DNA of 64,000 bases from Thiodiazotropha sp050291245 (lineage in GTDB: Bacteria; Pseudomonadota; Gammaproteobacteria; Chromatiales; Chromatiaceae), in contig JBNKJP010000023.1 in assembly GCA_050291245.1 (NCBI GenBank), positions 1 to 64,000 of the forward strand. Direction: 5' to 3'. The notes under the pieces are model-generated. The model saw nothing but the letters and a program-made list of their open reading frames with translations, was not told the origin of the DNA and did no database searches. Positions 6,586 through 16,234 of the stretch are shown one piece after another; within the stretch, counting starts at the first letter, position 1; the number at the start of each line of letters is the position of its first letter. The translations under genes were made by a program, and so were the position numbers.

Positions 6586-9500
6586 ATGACCATGCATTCC
6601 CAGACCTGCGAGTTCGATCAAACACTCTACGAAAACGCCACTACGCGGGTTTGTCGCGGACGCCTGAGTGCCGGCGGCGACACTGTGGTACTCAAGCTTT
6701 TGAAGCCCGATGCGGCAACGGAGTCGCGTCGCGCGCGATTTCGTGACGAATACGCGCTTCTTTCGAGCATCGCGATACCCGGGGTGATTGCGACATACGG
6801 GCTGGATGAGTACCAGGGAGGGCTGTTATTAGCCTTTGAGGATATCGGTGGTGCCGATCTCGAGCACTCAGAGGAGCGGACACAGCTCGGCCTGGGGCGT
6901 TTTCTCGATCTCGCCAGCGGGCTCGCCGAAACCCTGGCCGCGCTGCACCGACAGGGGATCATCCACAAGGGCATCAATCCTGCCCATATTGTCTACAATT
7001 TCGATACCGGCCAGTTTCGCCTGATCGGGTTCGGTCTGGCCGAGAAACTGGCGCAACGTGTCGTCATGGTGCAGCCGGTCACCGCCTTGGAGGGCACGCT
7101 CTCCTACCTCGCCCCTGAGCAGACCGGGCGCATGAACCGGCAGGTGGATTACCGTAGTGACTTCTACTCCCTGGGCGCGACCTTCTACCATCTGCTGACG
7201 GGCAGGCCGCCGTTCACCGCCGATGACGCCCTGGGTCTGGTTCACTGCCACATCGCCGCGACTCCGAAAGCGCCCCACGAACTCGATCCCTCCATCCCTC
7301 TCGCCGTCTCGCGGATGGTCATGAAACTGATGGCGAAGATGGCTGAAGATCGCTATCAGAGCGGGCTTGGTCTGAAGGCGGATCTGGACCGTTGTACGCG
7401 TATGCTTGAAGAGACTGGAAGCATCGCCGACTTCGAACCCGGTATGCACGACCTCCCCGATCGATTGCGCATACCACAAAAGCTTTACGGCAGGGAGCAG
7501 GAGGTCAAGCAGCTGCTGGCGGCCTATGAACGCGTATGCGTCGGAACAAGTGAGCTGCTTCTGGTGACCGGTTATGACGGAGTGGGCAAAACAACCCTGG
7601 TCCATGAGGCTTTCCGGCCTGCGTTGACCCAACGGGGTTATTTCATCGAGGGCAAGTTTGACTCCCTGCAACGCTCCGTGCCCTATTCCGGGTTCAATCA
7701 GGCGCTTTCAGGATTCGTCAACTATCTGCTGATGGAGCGTGAGGCGGAATTGGCCGAGTGGCGAGAGAAGATTCAAAAGGCAGTGGGGAGCAATGGCCGG
7801 GTACTGACCGAAGTTATACCGAATCTGGAACTGATTATCGGAAGCCAGCCGCCGGTGCCCGCACTCGGCGGCAGCGATGCCCAGAACCGGCTCAATTACC
7901 TGTTCCTGGAGTTGGTGCGGGTCATTGCCCAACGCGGTCACCCACTGATAGTGTTTCTCGACGACCTGCAGTGGATCGATGTCGCGTCCCTTGATCTTGT
8001 GCAGACCTTGCTGCGAAGTGGCGTTGGCTACGTTCTTGTCATTGGTGCTTACCGCGCCAATGAAGTGGATGCGCTTCATCCCCTGACACGAGCCCTCGAT
8101 GCGCTGCGCAAGACGTTGGGTGAGATCAGCCAGCTCAGCCTGGAGAATCTTTCCTCGCAAACCGTGAATGAGATGATTGCCGACGCCCTGGGTTGCGAGC
8201 CTGTTCAGGCCACTGCCCTGAGTCGCGCCGTGCATGCAAAGACTTATGGTAATCCGTTTTTTACGATTCAGCTCTTCGAGACCCTCGATACCGAAAGGAT
8301 CATCACCTATGATGCCGCGAAACGACAATGGCAGTGGGATGATGCAACGGTCGCCGACGTCGAGCTTGCCGAAAACGTCATATCCTTGATGGTGGCGAAG
8401 ATCGCCCGGCTGCCGCCGGGGACGCGCGCAGTCCTGCCGCAAGCGGCATGTTTGGGCTATCGCTTCGACCTTCGGGAACTGCATGCCATCACACGGCAAC
8501 CGAAAGCCGCCATTCGTGAAAAGTTACAACCGGCACTTACCCAAGGGCTGATCATTCCGTTCGGGGAGAGGTATCATTTCGCCCACGATCGTGTGCGCCA
8601 GGCGGCATACTCCCTGATCCCCAAATCCGAACGCAAGCGTGTGCATCTGGAGGTCGGGCGGCTACTGAGGCAACTGGCCAGTGACGATCAGGAAAAGCAA
8701 AGCTTTACCATCGTCGACCATTTAAACGAAGGTGCGGATCTCATCGACGAGGACGAGGAGAAACGCGAACTCGCACAGATGAACCTTCAGGCCGGTATAA
8801 GGGCCAAGGCATCCGCGGCCTACGCCGCCGCCGCGCACTACATGGAGCAGGCACTGCGACTGCAGCCCCAGGATGCCTGGCGCAGTGACTATCGGCTGAT
8901 GTTGGCCTTGCACAAGGATGGCGCCGAAAGTGAGTATCTGGCGGGGAACTACGAGCGTGCCGACGCACTGATCGACAGCGCCCTGAAGCACACGACCTCA
9001 GTGGTCGATAAGGCGAGTATCCACACCATTCAGGTGGTGATCTACACCCCCCTCAATCGCTTTGACGATGCCGTCGCAATCGGTTTACACGCCTTGGCTC
9101 TGCTTGGGCTCGAGCTGCCGGATCCCAATGACGCCTCGGCGCTGCGCGATGCGCTCTTGTACGAGCAGAGCCGCTATGAGGAGAATACTTGCCAGGTCGA
9201 TCTGCAGACACTTCGCGAAGCCCCCACAATGAACGATGCCAGGGATCTGGCGAGCATGCAGATCCTGATCCACTTGTCACTTGTCGCTTATTACGTGAAC
9301 TACGACTTGTTCTCGCTACTCACGATGCGAATGGTAAACCTTTCCCTCACCCGGGGTATCGCGGATTCCTCAGCCTTGGCCTTTGTGCTCATGGCCATGG
9401 TTTCGATCGCGCGCAATCGAGACTATGATGCTGCCGAAGCGTTAGGGGGATGGGGAATGGCCCTGGCTGATCTACGGGAAGTGCCAGAGCTCGAAGGTAA

Positions 9501-12500
9501 GTTGCTCATGTACTACGCGAATTGCGTGGACCCCTGGTTTCATCCGGTAAAGAAGGGTATGGAAATCCAGAAGCGGGGCTTCCAGGCCGCGGTAGACGCC
9601 GGCGGCTTGAACGACGCCGTCAACTGCCTGTGGGGTGAATTCCGCAACATGGTTTTCGGCTCCTCGCCCCTCGACGTGACGCTCAAACAGTGCCAGATTA
9701 CCATCGACTTTGCGCAGAAGATTCACGATCAGGCCTTTGCCTTAGGGCTTATATTCTTTAAGCAAGTCGTCGGCAGTTTTCAAACTGGGTTTGGCGAACC
9801 AGTGACTTTGTCCAATGCCGAATTCGATGAGCGCGAATTTCTGGCCATGGTGAAGGCGATGAACTGGCAGTCGTCAAACGCCCACTACCACGTCTTCAAG
9901 ACCTGGCAGTTATTCGTATACGATCGGGTGGATGAGGCGCTGCCGCTGGCTGAAGCGACCGCGTCCCTGATTGATTGCATTGCGGACCAGCCGCACGTGG
10001 CAATGCATTTCATTCATCACTCGCTGCTACTGGCGTGCCGCTATTCGGAACTCGCAGCGGCAAAGCAACCGGCGGCTCTGGCGGTTATCCGCCGGAACCA
10101 GGAGAGGCTGGGGTTGTGGTCGCAACATTGTCCTCAGAACTTCCTTCATTATCATCTTCTGGGTGAGGCCGAATTGGCCCGGCTCGAAAGCCGCGAGCTG
10201 GATGCTATGCGGCTTTACGATGACGCCATAGCCTCGGCAGAGCGCAACGGGGCCTTATATATCTGCGGCCTGGCCTGTGAGTGTGCAGCGCGTTTCTGGT
10301 TCTCGCGGGACAAGGCGGATTTCGCCGAACTCTATCTGCAAAAAGCCCATCGTGCCTATACACACTGGCAGGCTCGGGGCAAGGTTAAGGTGTTGGAGAG
10401 CGCCTATCCGCAATATTTCGCCAACGGATTAGCCGGACAGGAAACCGGGGAGCGGGAGTCCCTTGACATCGGCAGTCTCATGAAAGCGACTCGGGTGGTT
10501 TCTCGTGAGATGGATTTGCAGCGTCTGTTGGGGACTGTGGTGCACATCGTTATCGAGAGTGCCGGCGCACAAAAAGGCTATATGCTGCTCAAGCAGGGTG
10601 AGGATTGGGTCATTGGTGCGAAAGGCGAGATCGGCGTTGAGGAAGTCGAGATGCCATACTCCACTGTGACAGACAAAGACACCGGGATATCAGCGGGCGT
10701 AGTCCGGTTCGTGGAGCGAACCATGAAACCCGTCGTGATCGACGATGCCAGCGCGGATGCGAGCGACTTCCCCAAAGACGAATACATGCTGGTGACTCAG
10801 CCAAAGTCCGTTCTCTGTATGCCGATCCAGCATATGGAAAAACTGCTCGGCCTGATCTATCTCGAAAATAACCTGGTCGCCGGAGCCTTCACGCCGACAC
10901 GACGCGCGATTCTGGAGGCACTTCTATCGCAGGTAGCGATCTCGCTGGAAAATGCAAGGACCTATAAGGCATTGCATGAGAGCGAAGAGCGATTTCGCCT
11001 GGTCTACGAGAACTCTCCGGTGCCAACCTGGGAAGAGGACTTCTCGGCAGTCAAGATCCGCCTGGGCAAGTTGAGTGAGATCCATGGGGATGATCTCGAG
11101 ACCCATCTTATCGCGCATCCGGAAATTGTCAGAGAGTGCGCAGCCCTGGTCCGTGTCATCAATGTCAACAATGCCGCCCTTGAACTTCATGAGGCTGACA
11201 CGAAAGCGCAGCTCTACGAAGGTCTTCCGAAGACCTTTATTGCCGAATCCTACAATGCCTTCCGCAAGGAACTGATCGCCCTCGCCCAAGGCAAGACTGA
11301 ACTGGCGTTTGACAGCGCGGTGCAGACATTGCAAGGCGGGCGTCGGGAAGTCAGCGTCTCTTTTTCTGTGTGTCCGGGATATGAACAGAGCCTGGATAAA
11401 GTCCTCGTCTCACTGTTTGATATCACGCAACGCAAGCAGGATGAGGAAGGCTTGCGTCTGGCTGCAAGCGTCTTCTCGACCAGTCAGGAAGGCATACTGA
11501 TCAGCGATGCCGACAACCGTATCATCGATATCAATCCGGCCTTTTCCCGCCTTACCGGCTACAGCCGTGAAGAGGTATTGGGACAGAATCCCGCTTTTCT
11601 CAGTTCAGGACGACAATCCCCGGAGTTCTACGCTGAGATGTGGCGATCACTCAACACTGCCGGCGAGTGGCAGGGAGAGCTCTGGAATCGCCGCAAATCA
11701 GGTGAGCTCTATCCCGAGCTGCTCTCTATCGTCGCGGTGACGGATCAAAAAGGCCGGCTGCAGCACTACGTAGGTGTGTTTTCCGACATCAGCATGATCA
11801 AACAGCACGAGGCCGATCTCGACCGCATAGCCCACTATGACATGCTGACCTCGGTACCTAATCGACGTCTGCTCGACGACCGGATGGCCCAGGCCATCGC
11901 CTATGCCCGACGCCACAATAAAAATCTTGCGGTCTGCTACCTCGATCTCGATGGTTTTAAACCCATTAATGATCGTCTGGGCCACGAAGGGGGGGATAGC
12001 ATGCTCATCGAAGTCGCTCAGCGCCTGCAGTCGATGTCTCGAGGTGAAGATACCGTTGCCCGCCTGGGCGGGGATGAGTTCGTGATGTTATGGAATGATA
12101 TCGGCACGGAAAGCGAATGCCACCGTGCCCTCGAACGCATCCTGAAAAAGGTGTCCGAACCCATGCTGCTGGGTGATGAACCCGTGTCGGTCTCGGCCAG
12201 CATCGGGGTAACCCTCTTCCCTGAGGACAACGTGGACGCCGATAGCCTGCTACGCCACGCTGATCATGCAATGTACATGGCCAAGCAACTCGGTAAGAAT
12301 CGCTATCAGATCTTCGATGCCCGCTTGGAAGAGCAGATCTCAGCCCAGGCCGAACTCCTGGCAAAAGTGACCCGGGCGCTCGAGCGGAATCAATTTGAGC
12401 TCTATTACCAACCGAAAGTGGATTATACCACCGGACAAGTTGTGGGCGCGGAGGCACTCCTGCGCTGGAACGACCCGTTACTCGGTCTGGTGGGTCCCAG

Positions 12501-13143
12501 CGAATTTCTTCCGTTGATAGAGAACGACATGCTGGCGTTCCGTATGGGACGCTGGGTGATCGAAGAGGCCATTCGACAGGCCAGGCGTTGGCATGACATG
12601 GGAATCACGATACCGATCAGTATCAACATCTTCCCGCGCCACCTGAAATCGAGCGGCTTCATCGACGATTTGCGCTATGCCATTGAAAATCATTGGCCAC
12701 AGATGCCGAAGCATCGTCTACTGATGGAGGTTGTCGAAACCACCGACCTGGAGGAACTGGACCCCATACAATCAGTAATAAGCGACTGTCTGGAGATGGG
12801 CATAGGCTTTTCACTCGACGACTTTGGCACCGGCTACTCCTCCCTGGTCTATCTGCGACGTCTCAGTATCGAAGAGCTCAAGATCGATCAATCCTTCGTG
12901 CGCGACATGCTCATTGACCCGGACGATGAGGCGATCGTAGTGGGCGTCATTCACCTGTGCAAGGCGTTTGGACTCAGAGTGGTCGCCGAGGGTGTGGAAA
13001 CCACCGAGCAAGCCGAGCATCTGGTTACTCTCGGCTGCCCGATTATACAGGGCTACGGCCTGGGAAAGCCCATGCCTGTCTGGGCTTTCGAGGAGTGGCA
13101 TGCAAACTTTATCGTTAACTGGAAAACGATATGTCGTGGATAG
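6586..13143 (+). CDS. Giant pseudokinase-AAA ATPase-GAF-PAS-GGDEF-EAL signalling protein
   Basis: 2185 aa. Domain order: a protein-kinase fold (about 10-270), AAA/NTPase (about 300-560; Walker A GYDGVGKTT at 329-337, Walker B IVFLDD at 455-460), a long TPR-like helical region (about 680-1260), GAF (about 1300-1455), two PAS domains (about 1463-1735), GGDEF (about 1745-1905) and EAL (about 1920-2175). The kinase keeps the ATP lysine (TVVLKLL) but has HKG at 127-129 instead of HRD and GFG at 148-150 instead of DFG, so it is predicted inactive. GGDEF (1828-1832) has an RxxD inhibitory site (1819-1822). EAL (1956-1958), DDFGTGYSSL and VVAEGVET are intact. It resembles kinase/ATPase/GAF/histidine-kinase giants with the output exchanged for c-di-GMP enzymes. 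The start lacks a clear ribosome site. Confidence 0.9.
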   Translation: MTMHSQTCEFDQTLYENATTRVCRGRLSAGGDTVVLKLLKPDAATESRRARFRDEYALLSSIAIPGVIATYGLDEYQGGLLLAFEDIGGADLEHSEERTQLGLGRFLDLASGLAETLAALHRQGIIHKGINPAHIVYNFDTGQFRLIGFGLAEKLAQRVVMVQPVTALEGTLSYLAPEQTGRMNRQVDYRSDFYSLGATFYHLLTGRPPFTADDALGLVHCHIAATPKAPHELDPSIPLAVSRMVMKLMAKMAEDRYQSGLGLKADLDRCTRMLEETGSIADFEPGMHDLPDRLRIPQKLYGREQEVKQLLAAYERVCVGTSELLLVTGYDGVGKTTLVHEAFRPALTQRGYFIEGKFDSLQRSVPYSGFNQALSGFVNYLLMEREAELAEWREKIQKAVGSNGRVLTEVIPNLELIIGSQPPVPALGGSDAQNRLNYLFLELVRVIAQRGHPLIVFLDDLQWIDVASLDLVQTLLRSGVGYVLVIGAYRANEVDALHPLTRALDALRKTLGEISQLSLENLSSQTVNEMIADALGCEPVQATALSRAVHAKTYGNPFFTIQLFETLDTERIITYDAAKRQWQWDDATVADVELAENVISLMVAKIARLPPGTRAVLPQAACLGYRFDLRELHAITRQPKAAIREKLQPALTQGLIIPFGERYHFAHDRVRQAAYSLIPKSERKRVHLEVGRLLRQLASDDQEKQSFTIVDHLNEGADLIDEDEEKRELAQMNLQAGIRAKASAAYAAAAHYMEQALRLQPQDAWRSDYRLMLALHKDGAESEYLAGNYERADALIDSALKHTTSVVDKASIHTIQVVIYTPLNRFDDAVAIGLHALALLGLELPDPNDASALRDALLYEQSRYEENTCQVDLQTLREAPTMNDARDLASMQILIHLSLVAYYVNYDLFSLLTMRMVNLSLTRGIADSSALAFVLMAMVSIARNRDYDAAEALGGWGMALADLREVPELEGKLLMYYANCVDPWFHPVKKGMEIQKRGFQAAVDAGGLNDAVNCLWGEFRNMVFGSSPLDVTLKQCQITIDFAQKIHDQAFALGLIFFKQVVGSFQTGFGEPVTLSNAEFDEREFLAMVKAMNWQSSNAHYHVFKTWQLFVYDRVDEALPLAEATASLIDCIADQPHVAMHFIHHSLLLACRYSELAAAKQPAALAVIRRNQERLGLWSQHCPQNFLHYHLLGEAELARLESRELDAMRLYDDAIASAERNGALYICGLACECAARFWFSRDKADFAELYLQKAHRAYTHWQARGKVKVLESAYPQYFANGLAGQETGERESLDIGSLMKATRVVSREMDLQRLLGTVVHIVIESAGAQKGYMLLKQGEDWVIGAKGEIGVEEVEMPYSTVTDKDTGISAGVVRFVERTMKPVVIDDASADASDFPKDEYMLVTQPKSVLCMPIQHMEKLLGLIYLENNLVAGAFTPTRRAILEALLSQVAISLENARTYKALHESEERFRLVYENSPVPTWEEDFSAVKIRLGKLSEIHGDDLETHLIAHPEIVRECAALVRVINVNNAALELHEADTKAQLYEGLPKTFIAESYNAFRKELIALAQGKTELAFDSAVQTLQGGRREVSVSFSVCPGYEQSLDKVLVSLFDITQRKQDEEGLRLAASVFSTSQEGILISDADNRIIDINPAFSRLTGYSREEVLGQNPAFLSSGRQSPEFYAEMWRSLNTAGEWQGELWNRRKSGELYPELLSIVAVTDQKGRLQHYVGVFSDISMIKQHEADLDRIAHYDMLTSVPNRRLLDDRMAQAIAYARRHNKNLAVCYLDLDGFKPINDRLGHEGGDSMLIEVAQRLQSMSRGEDTVARLGGDEFVMLWNDIGTESECHRALERILKKVSEPMLLGDEPVSVSASIGVTLFPEDNVDADSLLRHADHAMYMAKQLGKNRYQIFDARLEEQISAQAELLAKVTRALERNQFELYYQPKVDYTTGQVVGAEALLRWNDPLLGLVGPSEFLPLIENDMLAFRMGRWVIEEAIRQARRWHDMGITIPISINIFPRHLKSSGFIDDLRYAIENHWPQMPKHRLLMEVVETTDLEELDPIQSVISDCLEMGIGFSLDDFGTGYSSLVYLRRLSIEELKIDQSFVRDMLIDPDDEAIVVGVIHLCKAFGLRVVAEGVETTEQAEHLVTLGCPIIQGYGLGKPMPVWAFEEWHANFIVNWKTICRG

Positions 13144-13163
13144 AGTGCATCCAATATGCATTT

Positions 13164-13373
13164 TTATATTGGATAGCGTCCTGTCGTTGCAAATAACAAC
13201 AATTTACCAATGGGAGACTCCCAAAACTCGTGCCAATTGGCCCCGAACTGCGTAGTGTATTGGTGAGAATGCTGATTATTATGTGAAACGGTGCTGCTCG
13301 TACGGGTGGAGGCACAGCCGCTCTGAATGCCAAGAATGGTCACAACTAGTGCGAGCCGGATTGCGCTCCGCAT
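13164..13373 (-). CDS. Small lipoprotein, function unknown
   Basis: 69 aa. The ATG at 13373 has AGGGAG upstream. A short basic start and hydrophobic stretch (RLALVVTILGIQ) end in a lipobox, SGC with Cys20, followed by a Ser/Thr/His-rich linker (TSSTVSHNNQHSHQ). No known domain is seen. It is divergent from the alpha/beta hydrolase gene, with 87 nt between the starts, and its stop faces the stop of the giant gene 20 nt away. Confidence 0.65.
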   Translation of the reverse strand: MRSAIRLALVVTILGIQSGCASTRTSSTVSHNNQHSHQYTTQFGANWHEFWESPIGKLLLFATTGRYPI

Positions 13374-13460
13374 ACCTATCTCCCTATAAATAGACATCGC
13401 AAGAATTTTATCGATAAGATCGATTTGAAAAATACTCGAATTAAACTAGAAAATTGGCTT

Positions 13461-14243
13461 ATGAAATCGCCTCTCCGTACGTTCCGAAACCTGATGCTAT
13501 GCCTTGCCTTTGCCCTGCTATCCGCCTGTAGTGTCCTTGGACCGCTCCCTGATCAAATGGGACGGCGATTGGTCAAGGGCAGTCAGGAAAACAGACAAAT
13601 TCTGATCATCGTGTTGCCGGGCATATTCAGTGATTCACAAGACATGCAGGAACGCGGAGTTCCCGGGGCGATTCACCGTGGTTGGCCAGAACCCGATATC
13701 TTGATGGCTGACCTGACGATTAATTTCTACCGTAAGGGCCAGGCCGTCCAACGCCTGCATGACGAGATCATAGCACCGGCCCGACAACAGGGCTATTCCG
13801 AGATCTGGCTTGCAGGTGGCTCCATGGGGGGGGTTGGTGCTCTGATGTATGAGTGGCAACATCCCGGAGAAGTGGACGGATTGGTGCTGATCTCACCCTA
13901 CCTGGGTGGTGACGATGTAACGGAATCCGTTCGTCAGGCAGGTGGGTTGAAACGATGGGATTCCGGTGAACGCTCGGCAGTCATGGAGAGCGACAACTAC
14001 GATCGGTTGGTTTGGCAGATGGCGCAAGACTGGATCGGTGATAAGGAAAAACTACAGCGGGTTTGGCTTATGTGCGGTGATCAGGACAGTCTCTTCCCGG
14101 ACGTTCAGATGCTTGGAGCCGTTCTACCGGAAGGTCGTTACTTTCCCGGGCGCGGGGGGCACAGCTGGGATTACTGGATTCCCAATATGGAAAGGGTGTT
14201 TCGCGCTGTGGCCGAATCACGCCAAGCGAGCGCTTCAAACTAA
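13461..14243 (+). CDS. Alpha/beta-hydrolase lipoprotein
   Basis: 260 aa from the ATG at 13461. This start gives a standard lipoprotein signal (CLAFALLSAC). A TTG at 13427-13425 side (13425) would add 12 residues. The alpha/beta-hydrolase core is recognisable: ILIIVLPGIFSD strand, nucleophile elbow GGSMGG with Ser121, LVLISPYLGGDD, a WLMCGDQDSLFP acid loop, and GRGGHSWDYW with the catalytic His. The substrate cannot be told; esterase or thioesterase is plausible. It overlaps the convergent SRAP gene by 4 nt. Confidence 0.8.
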   Translation: MKSPLRTFRNLMLCLAFALLSACSVLGPLPDQMGRRLVKGSQENRQILIIVLPGIFSDSQDMQERGVPGAIHRGWPEPDILMADLTINFYRKGQAVQRLHDEIIAPARQQGYSEIWLAGGSMGGVGALMYEWQHPGEVDGLVLISPYLGGDDVTESVRQAGGLKRWDSGERSAVMESDNYDRLVWQMAQDWIGDKEKLQRVWLMCGDQDSLFPDVQMLGAVLPEGRYFPGRGGHSWDYWIPNMERVFRAVAESRQASASN

Positions 14244-14917
14244 TAATCTATTTCATGCAGCGGTTGGATGCATTCTGCGTCATCCTGTCTGGGATTATTG
14301 ACACGGGTACTGACCGGATAGCTCTCGAATTCTGTGAGTTGGCGGTTTTTCAGCAGTTTCCCGAGCCGCTCAACATCATGATTATCCCTGTCCAGCCAGG
14401 CGTCGAAATCTTCCGCATTGAGAATGACGGGCATACGGTCGTGGATCTCTTTAAGTTTCGGGGATGCGTCGGCAACGATTAGGGTGCACGAATCGATGCT
14501 TTCACCCGCTTGCCCGGTCCATCGGTCATAGAGTCCCGCAAATGCCATGATTGGATCGGATCGGTGTCTGATACAGTAGGGTTGCTTGCCGGCCGGTGTT
14601 GGCTGCCACTCGAAGTAACCACTCGCGGGAATCAGACAGCGCCGAGTGCGAAAAGGGGTGCGAAATGCCGGTTTGCTGCCCAGGGTCTCGATGCGGGCGT
14701 TGAAGGTCCGGAATCCGGGGCTGTCCTGTTTTGCCCAGGAAGGCAGCAGACCCCAGCGAAACAAGCGGGCACGGCGTCCTTTCGGCGTATCGATCACCGC
14801 GGCAATGCTTTGAGACGGAGCGATATTGAAACGGGGAGCGAGCTGGGGCGCGACGGTCAAACTGAAAAGAACGAGGAGTTCATCGGTTTTTGCGTCCAGG
14901 TAGAATCGCCCGCACAT
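14240..14917 (-). CDS. SRAP-domain protein (YedK/HMCES family)
   Basis: 225 aa. SRAP proteins form a covalent link with abasic sites in single-stranded DNA through Cys2 after Met removal, so the start must be the ATG at 14917 (MCGRF), supported by GGGAGAG upstream. A longer reading from 14989 would destroy the active site. Conserved parts: CGRF at 2-5, RFNIAPSQ, RWGLLPSW, FNARIETL, ASGYFEW with the catalytic Glu, and HDRMPVIL with the catalytic His. Confidence 0.9.
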   Translation of the reverse strand: MCGRFYLDAKTDELLVLFSLTVAPQLAPRFNIAPSQSIAAVIDTPKGRRARLFRWGLLPSWAKQDSPGFRTFNARIETLGSKPAFRTPFRTRRCLIPASGYFEWQPTPAGKQPYCIRHRSDPIMAFAGLYDRWTGQAGESIDSCTLIVADASPKLKEIHDRMPVILNAEDFDAWLDRDNHDVERLGKLLKNRQLTEFESYPVSTRVNNPRQDDAECIQPLHEIDY

Positions 14918-15205
14918 CGCTATCTCTCCCGGCTGTGGGTGTGTTGGATCGAAAATGGGCCTCATCAATAGGCCGATACTTCGATTCAAGAGAAGGGATA
15001 TAAGAGGGGATTATCGCGTGGCGCACATGCCAAGACAATTGCTCAGCTGAAGTGTTCGGTTGTGCATGGGCGGAGTCCGCAGGTTGGGGGCCGGTCCGAT
15101 GACAAACCCAGGAACCGGGGGGGGCAAGGAGCGCCTCGCTTCCTGAGTGACCGCCGGAACTCTTGGCGTGTACCTCTCAGGTTGCGAAACTCCCTGTTAC
15201 GCGGA

Positions 15206-15307
15206 TCAGGCGATCAGACTGACCAGAACGTAGATCATCCATACGCCGGCGGCGGCCAGGACCAGTGTGTCCATGGAGAAGATCGAGTTGTTGCTGGGCA
15301 TTTTCAT
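15206..15307 (-). CDS. 33-residue single-pass membrane protein
   Basis: The frame MKMPSNNSIFSMD..., then TLVLAAAGVWMIYVLVSLIA, ends in TGA and is preceded by GAGGTAAC at a good distance. A polar N-terminus of about 13 residues precedes one hydrophobic helix of about 20 residues. Small proteins of this shape often accompany respiratory or transport complexes. No homologue is recognised and no partner gene is adjacent. It lies alone between the SRAP gene and rnpB. Confidence 0.55.
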   Translation of the reverse strand: MKMPSNNSIFSMDTLVLAAAGVWMIYVLVSLIA

Positions 15308-15567
15308 GGCGTTACCTCGTGATACTGCTATGTGGTATACCTTTGCTGCTTTTTGCCAGAGCCCGTTGGGTAGAACGGGGCGAATATCCCTCTATTTGGT
15401 TCCCTGAGCGACTGCTCACATTAAGCCCTTGCGATTCGGGCTGGCGGAATTGCCATACCCTTCTGTCCATGTATATCGGCAATCTATAGGCAAAGTTAAT
15501 AGGCAACATTGATAATCATCAATCATAACTATATTAGTCGCCGCTAAAACTGCAAGTATTGTGGGGC

Positions 15568-15596
15568 TTGTCACAATAATCCTTTTGCCCTAGAGT
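15568..15596 (+). promoter_or_regulatory. rnpB promoter
   Basis: TTGTCA (15568-15573) and TAGAGT (15591-15596) with 17-bp spacing, ending 6 nt before the predicted 5' end of RNase P RNA. Confidence 0.6.
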
Positions 15597-15602
15597 GCAA
15601 CA

Positions 15603-15973
15603 GGGAGTCGGCCGGGCAGTCGCTCCGCTTCGCAGCCGTGTGGCGGGGAGGAAAGTCCGGGCTCCAGCGGGCAGGGTGCCAGGTAACGCCTGGGAGGCGC
15701 GAGCCTACGGAAAGTGCCACAGAAAAGATACCGCCGGTGTCATCACCGGTAAGGGTGAAATGGTGCGGTAAGAGCGCACCGCGTTTCTGGCAACAGAGAT
15801 GGCAGGGTAAACCCCACCCGGAGCAAGACCAAATAGAGGAACAGGCCCGTTTCGGCGGCGCCAAGTGAAGCCCCCACTGTTCCTGGGTAGGTTGCTTGAG
15901 ATAGGCGGTGACGCCTATCCCAGATGAATGACTGTCCAAGACAGAACCCGGCTTACAGGCCGACTCCCTCCAC
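15603..15973 (+). ncRNA. rnpB: RNase P RNA, type A
   Basis: This is the catalytic RNA that trims tRNA 5' leaders. The terminal helix P1 is formed by GGGAGUCGGCC (15603-15613) with GGCCGACUCCC (15958-15968). Universal core blocks are present: GAGGAAAGUCCGGGCUCC, CAGGGUGCCAGGUAACGCCU, and ACAGAACCCGGCUUA near the 3' end. The length of about 370 nt is normal for gammaproteobacteria. The exact 3' end is approximate. Confidence 0.95.
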
Positions 15974-16144
15974 TTTCCACCACAGGTCGGGTACGGATCC
16001 CGAAATCCCCCCTTAAAACTTCATAATTTACTTTAGGTATGCAAACCATCCTGCTGTATTTGCAGTGGTTATTATTTGCTTTCTGCCGGCCTCAGGGATC
16101 CCCGCTAACCTACTGACAGGTAACGAAATTTCAGACTTTCATCC

Positions 16145-16208
16145 TTGACAAGGGAAGGGGGTGGTGCCTAATATGGATAGAAGTGGAAGAATGTGGGGAA
16201 ATAGGGAA
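16145..16208 (+). promoter_or_regulatory. dcw cluster promoter with MraZ-type repeats
   Basis: TTGACA (16145-16150) and TAATAT (16169-16174) are spaced 18 bp. Just downstream, TGGAA (16184), TGGGG (16194) and GGGAA (16204) recur every 10 bp, close to the TGGGN boxes bound by MraZ in E. coli. This supports autorepression of the cluster by MraZ. Confidence 0.7.
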
Positions 16209-16234
16209 AATTTTCCATCAGAGGGGCGGTCAAT

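Noticed and set aside
603..15000. A second copy of the tRNA-Lys 3' end marking the far edge of an island
   Set aside because: No matching repeat was found by eye in the first 15 kb, so no attachment sites are called.
15638..15868. Frames inside the RNase P RNA region
   Set aside because: The RNA gene is certain and explains the sequence.
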